DNA of 64,000 bases from Perlabentimonas sp034003245 (GCA_034003245.1 JAVEYY010000016.1:1-64000), one strand, 5' to 3'. Shown: positions 44,136 through 53,398, counted from the first letter of the stretch. The notes: a model not told the origin generated them from the sequence alone. Translations and numbers: made by a program.

Positions 44136-44247
44136 CAAGATCCACTACGCCATCACTCCGTACGTAAACCGTCAATCATTATTCGCGTCCAGATACAACA
44201 ATGGCCTTAGGGGTAAGCCTCCCCTCCAGCCGGCATGCAGCGTACCA

Positions 44248-44449
44248 CCCGTAGCGCTCAAGAGCTGAGCCACTGGCAGGGTTGGCCCTAGAGGAGCGCT
44301 ACGCCGCTCTACCCATTCGGCAACGCTTGCCAGCTACGAACCCTATCGCATGCCCAAAGCACCATGCTGAATCGAAGTGATTGCGCTCCGCAGGCCAGAG
44401 GGGCTCAGCCGTAGAGCGCAGGGTGGAACGATGTAAGCCTTGATTCTTT
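44248..44449 (+). repeat. Repeat module B, copy 6
   Basis: AGGGT-TG-GCCCT stem (a G-U pair replaces G-C if transcribed). Followed by module C. Confidence 0.8.
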
Positions 44450-44634
44450 GCTGACTTTCTCATCTAAGGAGAAAGTCAGAAGAAGCAACCAAAGAGCCAT
44501 GAAATCCCTATGCTTGCCGGAAAACCGATCTTAACCAGATGGCAATAGCCGGCGGGCAGGTTTCTTTTGGTGGCAGCAAAAGAAAGGAAAGGCAGTCCGA
44601 ATCGTATCCCCAAGTCAGCCTCGCCTGTTGTCCC
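44450..44634 (+). repeat. Repeat module C, copy 2
   Basis: Both C hairpins are kept. The downstream flanking copy of the B end is absent here. Confidence 0.8.
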
Positions 44635-44858
44635 CAATCTTAGCCATACGGCTATGGTCTACCGCCAGGAAGAGCAGGAAGAGCAGGTAGGTTGACTAGA
44701 TCTCTGTGCCCCTGCCTGCCGAAGGCAGGTCTGTGCCTCCCCCGCCTCTGGCGGGGCAAGATGTATCTCTGTGTCTCTGTGTCTCTGTGTTTATTTGAAA
44801 TAAAGTTCCACTACCCACAAAAATCCCCCTCTCCCCTTTAACTTAACCGTAAAATCGA
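44635..44858. other. non-coding stretch with short palindromes and an 8-bp repeat
   Basis: Contains CCTGCCTGCCGAAGGCAGG, CCCCGCC-TCT-GGCGGGG, and three tandem copies of TCTCTGTG (44766-44789). Upstream region of the FAD/Fe-S dehydrogenase gene. Confidence 0.6.
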
Positions 44859-44866
44859 TACTTTTA
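44859..44866 (+). promoter_or_regulatory. Possible -7 element for the FAD/Fe-S dehydrogenase
   Basis: TACTTTTA differs from TAnnTTTG in the last base and lies 31 bases before the ATG. Confidence 0.3.
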
Positions 44867-44897
44867 CACATCATTCTCAATCCGAAAAACTAAGAAC

Positions 44898-47819
44898 ATG
44901 GTTCCGCATCATCATTTCGAAAGGCTCCGAAAACTACTGAATGGAGAGTTACATTGGGATATCTCAACCCGACTACAGTACGCCACCGATGCCTCGGCTT
45001 ACCGCGAGATTCCCGATGCGGTTGCCATTCCCAAATCTAAAGCCGACCTAAAGGCTCTTATTGCCTTTGCCAGGCAAACTGGAATTCCCCTAACGGCTCG
45101 AACCGCAGGAACTTCCTTGGCGGGTCAGGTGGTGGGAAAAGGTATTGTGGTGGACTTCTCCCGAAGCTGGGGAAAAATTATTGAGCTCAATACTTCTGAG
45201 AGCTGGGTTATTGTTCAACCCGGCGTAATCCTCGATGAGCTGAACCTGTACCTAAAGCCCCACGGGCTTTTCTTTGGCCCCGAAACCTCCACCTCCAACC
45301 GATGCATGATGGGTGGTATGGTTGGCAACAACTCCTGCGGATCGCACTCAATTATCTACGGCAGCACTCGCGACCACACCCTCTCCGTAAAAATGATCCT
45401 CGACGATGCCCATGAGTACGAGTTTGGCTCGTTAACAAAACCCGAGTTTGACGAAAAGCTGAAGTTGTCTAACCGCGAGGGCGATATTTACCGTCAAGTA
45501 GATAGGTTTTTATCCAACGACCACAATAGGGCTGAGATACTCGATCAGTTCCCCAAACCCTCAATCAAGCGACGGAATACAGGCTATGCGCTCGATCTGC
45601 TGGCTCAATCCGATGCATTCGGCAGCTACCCCAATCCATTTAATTTCTGCAACCTTATAGCGGGTTCAGAGGGAACTCTGGGCTTTATCACTGAAATAAA
45701 GTTGAACTTAGTACCTCTACCTCCCAAGCACAAGGCGTTGGTTTGCGTACACCTGGCCCAGCGCGAGGAGGCGTTCAAGGCCAACCTGATTGCGCTAAAG
45801 TATCATCCCGGTGCGGTGGAGATGATGGATAGCATGATTCTGGAGTGCACCAAGGGGAATATTGAGCAACGCAAGAACCGGTTCTTCATTCAGGGCGATC
45901 CTGGCGCAATCCTAATCGTTGAGTTTGCCCGCGATTCGAAGGAGGAGATCGATGCTCTAGCCCATCAGCTGGAAGCTGAAATGCGCAAGGCAGGCTATGG
46001 TTACCACTTCCCGGTAATTTGGGGCTCCGATATTGGAAAGGTGTGGGCGCTTCGCAAGGCGGGACTTGGTGTGCTCTCGAACACCGAGGGCGATGCTAAA
46101 CCCGTTTCGCTGGTCGAGGACACTGCTGTCGATGTGGAGGATATGCCCGCGTATATGGATGAGTTTGGCAAAATTATAGCCAATCACAACCTCAACTGCG
46201 TGTACCATGCGCATATTGGCAGCGGCGAGCTACACCTCCGACCCGTTCTAAATCTCAAGGATAAGGGCGATGTTGAGCTCTTCCGAATCATAGCGTTCGA
46301 GGTCGCGCATCTGGTGAAAAAATATCGCGGCTCCATGAGCGGCGAGCACGGCGATGGCCGTTTAAGGGGAGAGCTAATCCCAGTGCTGGTTGGTGATAAA
46401 GTGTACGAATTGATGAAAGAGGTGAAAGCCGCCTGGGATCCTCAGGGAATTTTCAACCCCAACAAGATTGTCGATACCCCACCCAACAACACCAGTTTAC
46501 GCTATGTCCCCGGTCGCAGCGAGCCCAGCTTTACCACCACCATGGATTTCTCCCAGGTTGGTGGAATCCTTAGAGCAATTGAGAAGTGCAACGGCTCGGG
46601 CGATTGCCGAAAAACCGAGCTCGCCGGGGGAACCATGTGCCCAAGCTACATGGCCACTCGCAACGAGGCAAACACGACCAGGGCCAGGGCAAATATCCTT
46701 CGCGAATTCATTACCAATAGCAGTAAGGATAACCCTTTTAACCACCGGGAGATTTACGACATTCTGGATTTATGCCTATCGTGTAAGGGTTGCAAAAACG
46801 AGTGCCCTTCCAGTGTCGATATGGCCAAGCTTAAGGCCGAATTCCTACACCAGTGGTACAAATCGCACCGAGTGCCCCTGCGTAGCTGGCTTATTGCAAA
46901 CATTACTCGGATCTACGCCATTGGAAAGGTTATACCTGGAGTCACTAACTTTTTCCTCACAAACCCAGTCACCAAAGGATTAATGACGAAAACCTTGGGC
47001 TTTGCACCCCAGCGGCAACTCCCGTTAATCTACAGAACAACCCTTAAGCGTTGGCACCGAAAAATGGGCAAGCCACTACAGGGTAAAAGGGTGTACCTTT
47101 TTGCCGATGAGTTTACCAACTACAACGATACCTCCATTGGCATTAAGGCCATTGAAGTGCTCCACAAATTAGGGTATAATGTGGTTCTCCCCAATATCTC
47201 CGAAAGCGGACGCACATATATATCAAAAGGGTTACTTAACACCGCAAAGCGAATTGCCCAAAGAAATATCGAAGTATTAGCCGATATAATTTCAGTCGAC
47301 GAACCCCTTATTGGCATTGAACCCTCAGCAATTCTGAGCTTTAGGGACGAGTATCCCGATTTGGTTAACGATTCCCTAAAACCCAAAGCTATTGAGCTGT
47401 CGAAGAGTTGCCTAATGTTCGAGGAATTTTTCATGCGTGAGGTGGACGCCGGTCGCATCACCAAAAGTCAGTTCACCAATGCTCAGAGGGAGATTAAGCT
47501 TCATGGCCATTGCCAGCAAAAAGCGGTGGCGTCAACTGCTCAAACCAAAGCCATGCTCTCTTTTCCCCCTAACTACAGCGTTATCGAAATCCCCAGCGGA
47601 TGCTGTGGAATGGCGGGCGCTTTTGGCTACGAAAAGGAGCATTATGAGTTGTCGATGAAGGTTGGCGAACTTGTTCTATTTCCCGAGATAAGGAAAACAC
47701 CCAAGCAGGTAACCATCTCTGCCCCCGGCACCAGCTGTAGGCATCAAATTATGGATGGAACCCAAAGGGAAGCACAGCACCCTGTGGAGATTATTTGGGA
47801 GGCCCTTATATCGATGTAA
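44898..47819 (+). CDS. FAD/Fe-S 2-hydroxyacid dehydrogenase (D-lactate / D-2-hydroxyglutarate type, GlcD-GlcF fusion)
   Basis: 973 residues. An FAD-binding type 4 domain lies at about 35-265 (TARTAGTSLAGQVVGKG near 72, SNRCMMGGMVGNNSCGSHSI near 133). The FAD-oxidase carboxy domain spans about 270-535 (CVYHAHIGSGELHLRP, SGEHGDGRLRGEL). A ferredoxin-like domain carries CNGSGDC from 564, MCP near 581 and CLSCKGCKNECP at 626-637, binding two 4Fe-4S clusters. The last part is a CCG (heterodisulfide-reductase-like) domain with GHCQQKA near 868 and SGCCGMAGAFGYEKEHYELS near 900. It probably oxidises a D-2-hydroxyacid and passes electrons to quinone or a flavoprotein. It stands alone, bracketed by repeat blocks, but is intact. 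Confidence 0.9.
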   Translation: MVPHHHFERLRKLLNGELHWDISTRLQYATDASAYREIPDAVAIPKSKADLKALIAFARQTGIPLTARTAGTSLAGQVVGKGIVVDFSRSWGKIIELNTSESWVIVQPGVILDELNLYLKPHGLFFGPETSTSNRCMMGGMVGNNSCGSHSIIYGSTRDHTLSVKMILDDAHEYEFGSLTKPEFDEKLKLSNREGDIYRQVDRFLSNDHNRAEILDQFPKPSIKRRNTGYALDLLAQSDAFGSYPNPFNFCNLIAGSEGTLGFITEIKLNLVPLPPKHKALVCVHLAQREEAFKANLIALKYHPGAVEMMDSMILECTKGNIEQRKNRFFIQGDPGAILIVEFARDSKEEIDALAHQLEAEMRKAGYGYHFPVIWGSDIGKVWALRKAGLGVLSNTEGDAKPVSLVEDTAVDVEDMPAYMDEFGKIIANHNLNCVYHAHIGSGELHLRPVLNLKDKGDVELFRIIAFEVAHLVKKYRGSMSGEHGDGRLRGELIPVLVGDKVYELMKEVKAAWDPQGIFNPNKIVDTPPNNTSLRYVPGRSEPSFTTTMDFSQVGGILRAIEKCNGSGDCRKTELAGGTMCPSYMATRNEANTTRARANILREFITNSSKDNPFNHREIYDILDLCLSCKGCKNECPSSVDMAKLKAEFLHQWYKSHRVPLRSWLIANITRIYAIGKVIPGVTNFFLTNPVTKGLMTKTLGFAPQRQLPLIYRTTLKRWHRKMGKPLQGKRVYLFADEFTNYNDTSIGIKAIEVLHKLGYNVVLPNISESGRTYISKGLLNTAKRIAQRNIEVLADIISVDEPLIGIEPSAILSFRDEYPDLVNDSLKPKAIELSKSCLMFEEFFMREVDAGRITKSQFTNAQREIKLHGHCQQKAVASTAQTKAMLSFPPNYSVIEIPSGCCGMAGAFGYEKEHYELSMKVGELVLFPEIRKTPKQVTISAPGTSCRHQIMDGTQREAQHPVEIIWEALISM

Positions 47820-47998
47820 AACGCTATCACTAAACGCCAGTAGGTGCGTAGCACCGGTGATATTTATAAAGTAAACCCTTAAGATGTAAAAAAGGTGCAG
47901 CGCACCGATAATACTGAACTGCTAAAGATTTGCTTATATTGGAGCATACCATTTTAAATGATAATGTGCAACCCATTAAATTAACAGTAGAACCGAAA
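47820..47998. other. non-coding, two small GGTGC hairpins
   Basis: GGTGC-GTA-GCACC (47843-47855) and GGTGC-AGC-GCACC (47894-47906) are two related mini-hairpins about 50 bases apart, after the dehydrogenase stop. They lack T runs. Nothing else is seen. Confidence 0.55.
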
Positions 47999-48194
47999 AG
48001 TAAAAGGATAGCACCCTGCTACCGCATAGTAAAGCATCAATCATTATCCGTTTCCATCCATGGCTCAGCTCCCTTTTGCCTCTCGCAATGCCATAGACCA
48101 CTCCTAAGCCCGAAGGGCTTAAATCCGAATACCCCTGGGCGTAGCCCAAGGGTATGCAGTGTACGCGAGCCCCTCAACCCCGTAAGGGGTTGAA
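47999..48194 (+). repeat. Direct repeat D, right copy
   Basis: Matches 43940-44135 at an offset of 4059 bp, in the same orientation, with three hairpins. Upstream sequence differs from the left copy, so the edge at AGTAAAAGGATAGC is sharp. Confidence 0.88.
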
Positions 48195-48336
48195 TATGGC
48201 CTGCTATGCCAACGCTGCCACATCCACTAACAGTCAAATATTGTTTGCGTCCATCTTCCTTTTTGAACAATCCGTTTCCAGCTGATACAAAGACATTAGG
48301 GCTAAGCCTTCCCTCCTGCCGGCATGCAGCGTACCA

Positions 48337-48538
48337 CCCATAGCGCTCAAGAGCTGAGCCACTGGCAGGGCTGGCCCTAGAGGAGTGCTGCGCCGCTCTA
48401 CCCATTCGGCAACGCTTGCCAGCTACGAACCCTATTGCATGCCCAAAACACCATGCTGAATCGAAGTGATTGCGCTCCGCAGGCCACAGGGGCTCAGCCG
48501 TAGAGCGCAGGGTGGAACGATGTAAGCCTTGATTCTTT
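48337..48538 (+). repeat. Repeat module B, copy 7
   Basis: Preceded by lead E, AGGGC-TG-GCCCT stem, followed by module C. Confidence 0.8.
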
Positions 48539-48723
48539 GCTGACTTTCTCATCCAAGGAGAAAGTCAGAAGAAGCAACCACAGAGCCATGAAGTCCCTAT
48601 GCTTGCCGGAAAACCGATCCTAACCAGATGGCAATGGCCGCCGGGCAGGTTTCTTTTGGTGGCAGCAAAAGAAAGGAGAGGCAGTCCGAATCGTATCCCC
48701 AAGTCAGCTTTGCCTGTTGTCCC
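48539..48723 (+). repeat. Repeat module C, copy 3
   Basis: Both hairpins kept (first loop differs by one base). Flanked by AACGATGTAAGCCTTGA (left) and AACGCTGTAAGCCTTGA (right), the reverse assignment of the variable base compared with copy 1. Confidence 0.8.
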
Positions 48724-48762
48724 CTGCCGAATGTAACGCTGTAAGCCTTGATTTTTTGTTAC

Positions 48763-48800
48763 CCAGCCTGCCCGCAAGGGCCTGTATTAGGACTGGCAGG
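48763..48800 (+). repeat. Small inserted palindrome, copy 3
   Basis: 38 bp, same site within the poly-T hairpin as at 43450 and 43886. Confidence 0.7.
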
Positions 48801-48820
48801 TTTTTTATCATGAAAAAAGT

Positions 48821-49079
48821 AAGAGACCCCAGTAGAATTCAAGAGGAACCTCGCGCTAGCAACTTGCCATAAGCGTAGTGCGGTGGGGTGGTAAACTGAG
48901 CGTACTTTGCGAGCTCGGCGAAGCCAAACGGGCAGAGGTGTTGGAGGGCGATTGCATCGCTTTCGTAATACTTCGTGCAGGCTCCCGCTATTAGCGGGAC
49001 AAGTTTTAACTGCATTTAGCAAATCTCCCGTAAGCCTGAGATTCTATCGCTGCTCCGGCTTCTCCTTTTCAGCATTCAG
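48821..49079 (+). repeat. Repeat module A, copy 5 (diverged)
   Basis: Most diverged A copy, not followed by B. It ends near 49070 where the sequence changes to the lead of the 21-bp tandem repeat. Confidence 0.78.
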
Positions 49080-49134
49080 AAAATTTGGGTCTATTCAGTA
49101 AACTGTGTCAGGTGGCGTAATTATTGAACATTGA

Positions 49135-49575
49135 GTAAAGTTGCAACTCGCTGTCGTAAAGTTATAACTCACTGTTGTAAAGTTGCAACTCATTGTTGTA
49201 AAGTTGAAACTTACTTTTGTAAAGTTGTAACTCGTTGTTGTAAAGTTGTAACTCGCTGCTGTAAAGTTGTAACCCGCTGTTGTATAGTTGAAACCCGCTG
49301 TTGTAAAGTTGTAACTCGCTGTTGTAAAGTTGTAACTCGCTGTTGTAAGGTTGTAACTCGCTATTGTAAAGTTGTAACTTGCTTTTGTAAAGTTGTGACT
49401 CGCTGTTGTAAAGTTGTAACTCCCTGTTGTAAAGTTGTAACTCGCTGTTGTAAAATTGCAACTCCCTGTTGTAAAGTTGCAACTCCCTGTTGTAAAGTTG
49501 CAACTCACTGTTGTAAAGTTGTAACTCGCTATTGTAAGGTTGTAACTCGCTGTCGTAGGGTTGCACATCGGTTGC
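49135..49575. repeat. 21-bp tandem repeat, 20 units plus one degenerate unit
   Basis: Units follow the pattern GTAAAGTTGTAACTCGCTGTT. Twenty consecutive units from 49135 to 49554 are all exactly 21 bp, with substitutions only; a 21st at 49555-49575 is degenerate. Because 21 is a multiple of three and few units have stops in the other frames, long open frames run on both strands (heptads such as LQLYNSE or SYNFTTA on minus, KVVTRCC on plus). There is no ribosome site, signal peptide or unique domain to support a protein. There are no spacers, so this is not CRISPR. Confidence 0.92.
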
Positions 49576-49774
49576 ATTGCCTTGGAGTTTAGTGTGCAAC
49601 TTATGCAACCCTATCATATATCAGTCATTTCACTAAGGTGGAGAGCAAAAGGGAGAATTATTGCCAACAGTTAACGGTAAACCGCTTGCCCTGAAAGGGC
49701 ATTCAAGCTGAAACTATATCTTAATACCAACAAATGGCATTGCACCCTAATCACCCTTGAACAACCGTCTTGAC

Positions 49775-49815
49775 AAAAAATGGGCTTGAGCATAAGGCTT
49801 TACACCTTGAGCCCA
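49775..49815 (-). terminator. Probable terminator of the propeller/phosphatase gene
   Basis: TGGGCT (49781-49786) pairs with AGCCCA (49810-49815), with an inner AAGG/CCTT helix, and is followed on the minus strand by six T. The stem starts inside the last codons of the gene. Confidence 0.5.
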
Positions 49816-52800
49816 AGTACCAGCACATCGTCAACCTGATAGGCTTTGCCTTTCCACTTGTCGAAAACCTGCTCAAGAACTATTCCTTGTGTTTCAATCG
49901 GTAAATCCTTGTTCTCGACTACAAAATCGATAAATCGGGTTTGCTGAAATTTCTTATTATTATTACCGCCAAACTGATCGAAAACCCCATCGGTAAAGAG
50001 GAATAGTACCGTTTCGTTGGTTAAATTGTAAACCTCGTTGGTAAACGACTTCATCATAGGATGATAGGCAATAGGCATCCTGTTCGATCGGAATACTGTA
50101 ACTCCCTCCTGATTGGGTTTTGATGGCTCAAAAACAATTACGGAGCTGTTAGCTCCAGCGTAAGTCAGGGTTCTTAGCTCATCATCAATAATGCAGAGCG
50201 ATAGATCCATGCCATCGGCTGCATCGGAGAATTCGCCTTTCTGGTGTAACACCGAAATAATACCCTGTCGCAGCTGATTAAGGGCTTTTGCGGGGTCGAG
50301 AATTCCCCTTAACGAGATTACCTCGTTGAGCATTAACACGCCTAACATGCTCATAAATCCACCAGGAACTCCGTGACCAGTACAGTCTACTACGGCAATT
50401 ACCCGATGTTTTCCAATTCGTGTAGCCCAGTAAAAGTCACCGCTTACAATACTCTTTGGTCGATTAAAGATGAAAAACTCATCAAAGAGTTCGCTTAGCT
50501 GTTCCTGTGTTGGCAGTACGGCATGTTGAATACGCTGTGCATAAAGAATCGAATCGGTTATCTCCTTCTTCTGGCGCTCTATCTCATTTCGCTGAGCGGT
50601 AATCTCCTCATTCTTATCCTGTAGCTCCCAGGCTAAATTGGCCAAAGAGTTCTTCTGTTCCTCAAGCTCGGTGCTTTTCAGCGTTATCTCTTCGTTCTTT
50701 GCCGTTAACAGCTCATTTTGAGCGGCAAGTACAGCTGAGGTGGCTTTAATCTCATCGTTGGCCAGCTGCAATCGATCTGACTGTAACAGCAACTCTTCCC
50801 TTTGACGCGACAGCTCAACGGTCCGATCGGCCACCATATTCTCGAGCAATATTTTCGATTTTATGAGTTGCTCTTCCCTTAGCTTAATTAATCCATAAGC
50901 AATTAGGGTAAATACCAGCGAAATTAAAACGTAAAACCACCATCGATTCCAGTACGGGGATTTTATAATGATATACAGCGAGTCGCCCTCCTCGTTCCAG
51001 TAACCGTCCAAATTCGAAGCCTTTACCTTAAACGTGTACTCACCCGGTTTAAGGTTGGTATACTTAACTATTCGTTGATTTGCGGTTGCTCTAATCCAAG
51101 CATTATCAAAACCCTCGAGTTTATACATAAAAATGTTTTTCTCGGGGGCAACAAAATGTAGAGCAGTAATAGCAAAGGTGAGATTGTTTTGAGAGTAGCT
51201 AAGCTTAATTGTGTCCTTTTCAAGAACATTCAACACCAAATCGACCTTATCGTTTCGTATCGTCTCCCCCCCTTCAATTCGACACTCCGTGATGAAGGTA
51301 GTTGGAGGAATTTGATTGTCCTTAATCTGATTGGGGTCAAAAACGATAAAGTTATTTATTCCCCCAAACAGCATATTTCCGCTTCGCAGCATCCTAAATG
51401 CGCCTTCGGAGAATTCATTCACTGGAAAACCATCGTGCTTATCGTAATTTCTGAATTTTGGCTGCGTAATATCGCTATTATCCATGCACGAAATGCCATT
51501 GTTGGTAGTTAGCCAAAGCCTATCCTTACTATCGCCAACTATACCATAAATAACATCGTTGGGCAATCCTTGGCGAGTGGTAAAATTTGTGAAAGTACTG
51601 TCGGTATAGTTGTAGAGGCTCACTCCCTCGGCAGTTCCAAGCCACAATCTATTTTGCTTATCCTGATAAAAGTTGAGAACTCTATCCGATGCTATTGTTT
51701 TTGAATCTTCGGTATCTTTTCTAAAAACCTTAATTACTTGGCCCCTTTCTCTATCGAAAAGATTAAGCCCTTCGTTGCTGGTTGCTATCCAAAAATTACC
51801 AAAACTATCCTCAAATAGAGATGTAAGCCTATCCTGTGATAATGATGTTTTAACATTTGGATTAAATCTATACGATTTGAAGGTATTGCCATTGGGTATT
51901 AATTTGACAAGTCCACTGTTTAAAGTAGCAACCCAAAGAACATCCTGGCTATCAATCAGCAGATAGCGTATTCGCTTTTCGGGTAAAGAGTAGTTAAGCT
52001 GTGATTCAAATGATCTTGTTTGCCTGTTGTACCTTGCTATTCCGCTAATTGTGCCAACCCAAATATTGCCCCTCTTATCCTGTGTTATGGATGTAACAAA
52101 GTTACTGGGTAAAGCACCCGGAGTATTTGGTTTTGCCTTGAAGTAGGTAAAGTTCTCGTTATTTATATCGAAGTTTAAAATACCCTCGCCATAGGTTCCT
52201 ATCCAAACAATCCCATCTTTGTCCTCAAAGATACTCCTAACGGTGGTTGAGGGAATATCGAAAATATTCCCGGGAAAATTCCGGTAAACTATAAACTTTT
52301 TACACTTCCTGTTGAATTTGCTAAGCCCATTGTTTTGGGTTCCCACCCAAAACACTCCCAGCTGATCCTCGTACAAGCAGCGGGTTAGATTGCTCGAAAT
52401 ACTCTTTGAATCGTATAAGTTACTTGTATGATTAACGAAACGTTTTCGTTGGGGTTCGTACTTTGATAATCCGCCAAAGGTGGCAAACCACATATTCCCC
52501 TCGTCGTCCTGATATATATCGTGAACGGTGTTGTTTGGTAACGAATTCTTAGTGGAAGTATCCCTGCCTACAAATGTGAGAACATTTTTGTTTGGGCTAT
52601 AACAAATTGCTCCGTGAAGTTCGGTTGCAATCCACATGCATCCATTACTATCCTCAAAAAACCTTCGGACTACTCCCACATCAAGTCGAGCCCCATTCGA
52701 CTGCTTAACCTCAAAGGGCGTAAATGCATCCTTTTGATGATCGAATATAGCAACCCCATTTTCAGTGCCAACCCAAAGCCGTTTATTTGAATCGACAAAT

Positions 52801-53378
52801 AACGAGCGGATTACATTGCTAGGTAGAACATCGGGTTTTGCAGGGGTATTTTGATATCGCTTGAACTGCTCTGTTTCCGGATCAAAAAGATTAACTCCAC
52901 CATCGGCTGTACCAATCCAAATCTTTCCCGAAGGATCCTCCACCAATGCCATTACACGGTTATTGCTTAAGCTAAGTTCATCGGTTGGTTCATGCTTGTA
53001 CACCCTAAAACTTTCATCTTCCCAGATAAACTGGTTTAAACCACCGCCAATGGTGCCAACCCACAAGCGATTCTTGCTGTCCTCAATCATCGCAATCACC
53101 CGGTTGTTGCTCAAGCTCGATTTATCGCCAACTACGTTAGCAAAAACCTTAAACCCGTACCCATCGAACCGATTTAAGCCATCCTCGGTTCCAAACCACA
53201 TAAACCCTTTGTGATCGCGAAGAATTGTATAAACCGTATTCTGCGACAATCCATTCTCCACCGAAATTCTCTCGAAATTGATCACATCGCGCTGCGCTTT
53301 TATATCATTCGCTATAAAAGCCGTAAAAACCAGCGTAACGATAATCGTCAGAAAAACTCCTGAGGATGGATTTCTCAT
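49800..53378 (-). CDS. Two-component-regulator-propeller protein with carboxy-terminal SpoIIE (PP2C) phosphatase
   Basis: 1192 residues. A signal or membrane segment lies at 8-28. About 14 propeller repeats fill residues 40-690 (pattern NRLWVGTENGVAIFD). A Y_Y_Y domain lies at about 720-795 (YKLEGFDNAWIRA, YTNLKPGEYTFKVKASN) and a transmembrane helix at about 810-830. A long coiled coil follows to about 940 (LLTAKNEEITLKSTELEEQK). The SpoIIE-type phosphatase occupies about 960-1190: VIAVVDCTGHGVPGGFMSML, VLFLFTDGVFDQFGG and QVDDVLVLGLKV carry the metal-binding acidic residues. It would sense an extracytoplasmic signal and control a phosphoprotein, such as an anti-sigma antagonist. It starts 20 bases after sucD on the same strand, so the two are probably co-transcribed. 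Confidence 0.88.
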   Translation of the reverse strand: MRNPSSGVFLTIIVTLVFTAFIANDIKAQRDVINFERISVENGLSQNTVYTILRDHKGFMWFGTEDGLNRFDGYGFKVFANVVGDKSSLSNNRVIAMIEDSKNRLWVGTIGGGLNQFIWEDESFRVYKHEPTDELSLSNNRVMALVEDPSGKIWIGTADGGVNLFDPETEQFKRYQNTPAKPDVLPSNVIRSLFVDSNKRLWVGTENGVAIFDHQKDAFTPFEVKQSNGARLDVGVVRRFFEDSNGCMWIATELHGAICYSPNKNVLTFVGRDTSTKNSLPNNTVHDIYQDDEGNMWFATFGGLSKYEPQRKRFVNHTSNLYDSKSISSNLTRCLYEDQLGVFWVGTQNNGLSKFNRKCKKFIVYRNFPGNIFDIPSTTVRSIFEDKDGIVWIGTYGEGILNFDINNENFTYFKAKPNTPGALPSNFVTSITQDKRGNIWVGTISGIARYNRQTRSFESQLNYSLPEKRIRYLLIDSQDVLWVATLNSGLVKLIPNGNTFKSYRFNPNVKTSLSQDRLTSLFEDSFGNFWIATSNEGLNLFDRERGQVIKVFRKDTEDSKTIASDRVLNFYQDKQNRLWLGTAEGVSLYNYTDSTFTNFTTRQGLPNDVIYGIVGDSKDRLWLTTNNGISCMDNSDITQPKFRNYDKHDGFPVNEFSEGAFRMLRSGNMLFGGINNFIVFDPNQIKDNQIPPTTFITECRIEGGETIRNDKVDLVLNVLEKDTIKLSYSQNNLTFAITALHFVAPEKNIFMYKLEGFDNAWIRATANQRIVKYTNLKPGEYTFKVKASNLDGYWNEEGDSLYIIIKSPYWNRWWFYVLISLVFTLIAYGLIKLREEQLIKSKILLENMVADRTVELSRQREELLLQSDRLQLANDEIKATSAVLAAQNELLTAKNEEITLKSTELEEQKNSLANLAWELQDKNEEITAQRNEIERQKKEITDSILYAQRIQHAVLPTQEQLSELFDEFFIFNRPKSIVSGDFYWATRIGKHRVIAVVDCTGHGVPGGFMSMLGVLMLNEVISLRGILDPAKALNQLRQGIISVLHQKGEFSDAADGMDLSLCIIDDELRTLTYAGANSSVIVFEPSKPNQEGVTVFRSNRMPIAYHPMMKSFTNEVYNLTNETVLFLFTDGVFDQFGGNNNKKFQQTRFIDFVVENKDLPIETQGIVLEQVFDKWKGKAYQVDDVLVLGLKV

Positions 53379-53398
53379 TTAATTAGTTTTACAAATAA

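Larger units (their letters stand above)
41104..44634. repeat. Mosaic block 1 of hairpin-rich repeat modules
   Basis: About 3.5 kb built from recurring GC-rich modules in one orientation: A (about 220-270 bp), B (about 205 bp), C (about 185 bp), D (196 bp), and a short lead E of about 70 bp that contains CCGGCATGCAGCG before B. The order is A-B, A-B, A-B, partial A, unique piece, E-B-C, E-B, D, E-B-C. A-B units are spaced 495-496 bp apart. No convincing gene lies inside; all open frames are fragments that repeat with the modules. A second block lies at 47999-49079. Confidence 0.88.

Noticed and set aside
41060..44175. Many short open frames (for example those reading LNACKTCPAKAGACKKYYESD or TLRSTAEPLWPAERN)
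   Set aside because: They recur with the repeat modules, have no family likeness and change frame between copies, so they are not genes.
41104..44634. Integron-type cassette array with attC sites
   Set aside because: Modules lack open frames and I could not find paired RYYYAAC / GTTRRRY core sites at the ends; no integrase is in view.
49135..49575. CRISPR array
   Set aside because: Units are directly adjacent with no unique spacers, and no cas genes are present.
49095..49617. Overlapping 150-160 residue open frames on both strands across the 21-bp repeat
   Set aside because: They arise because the repeat unit is 21 bp and has few stops. No signal, unique domain or ribosome site supports any frame.
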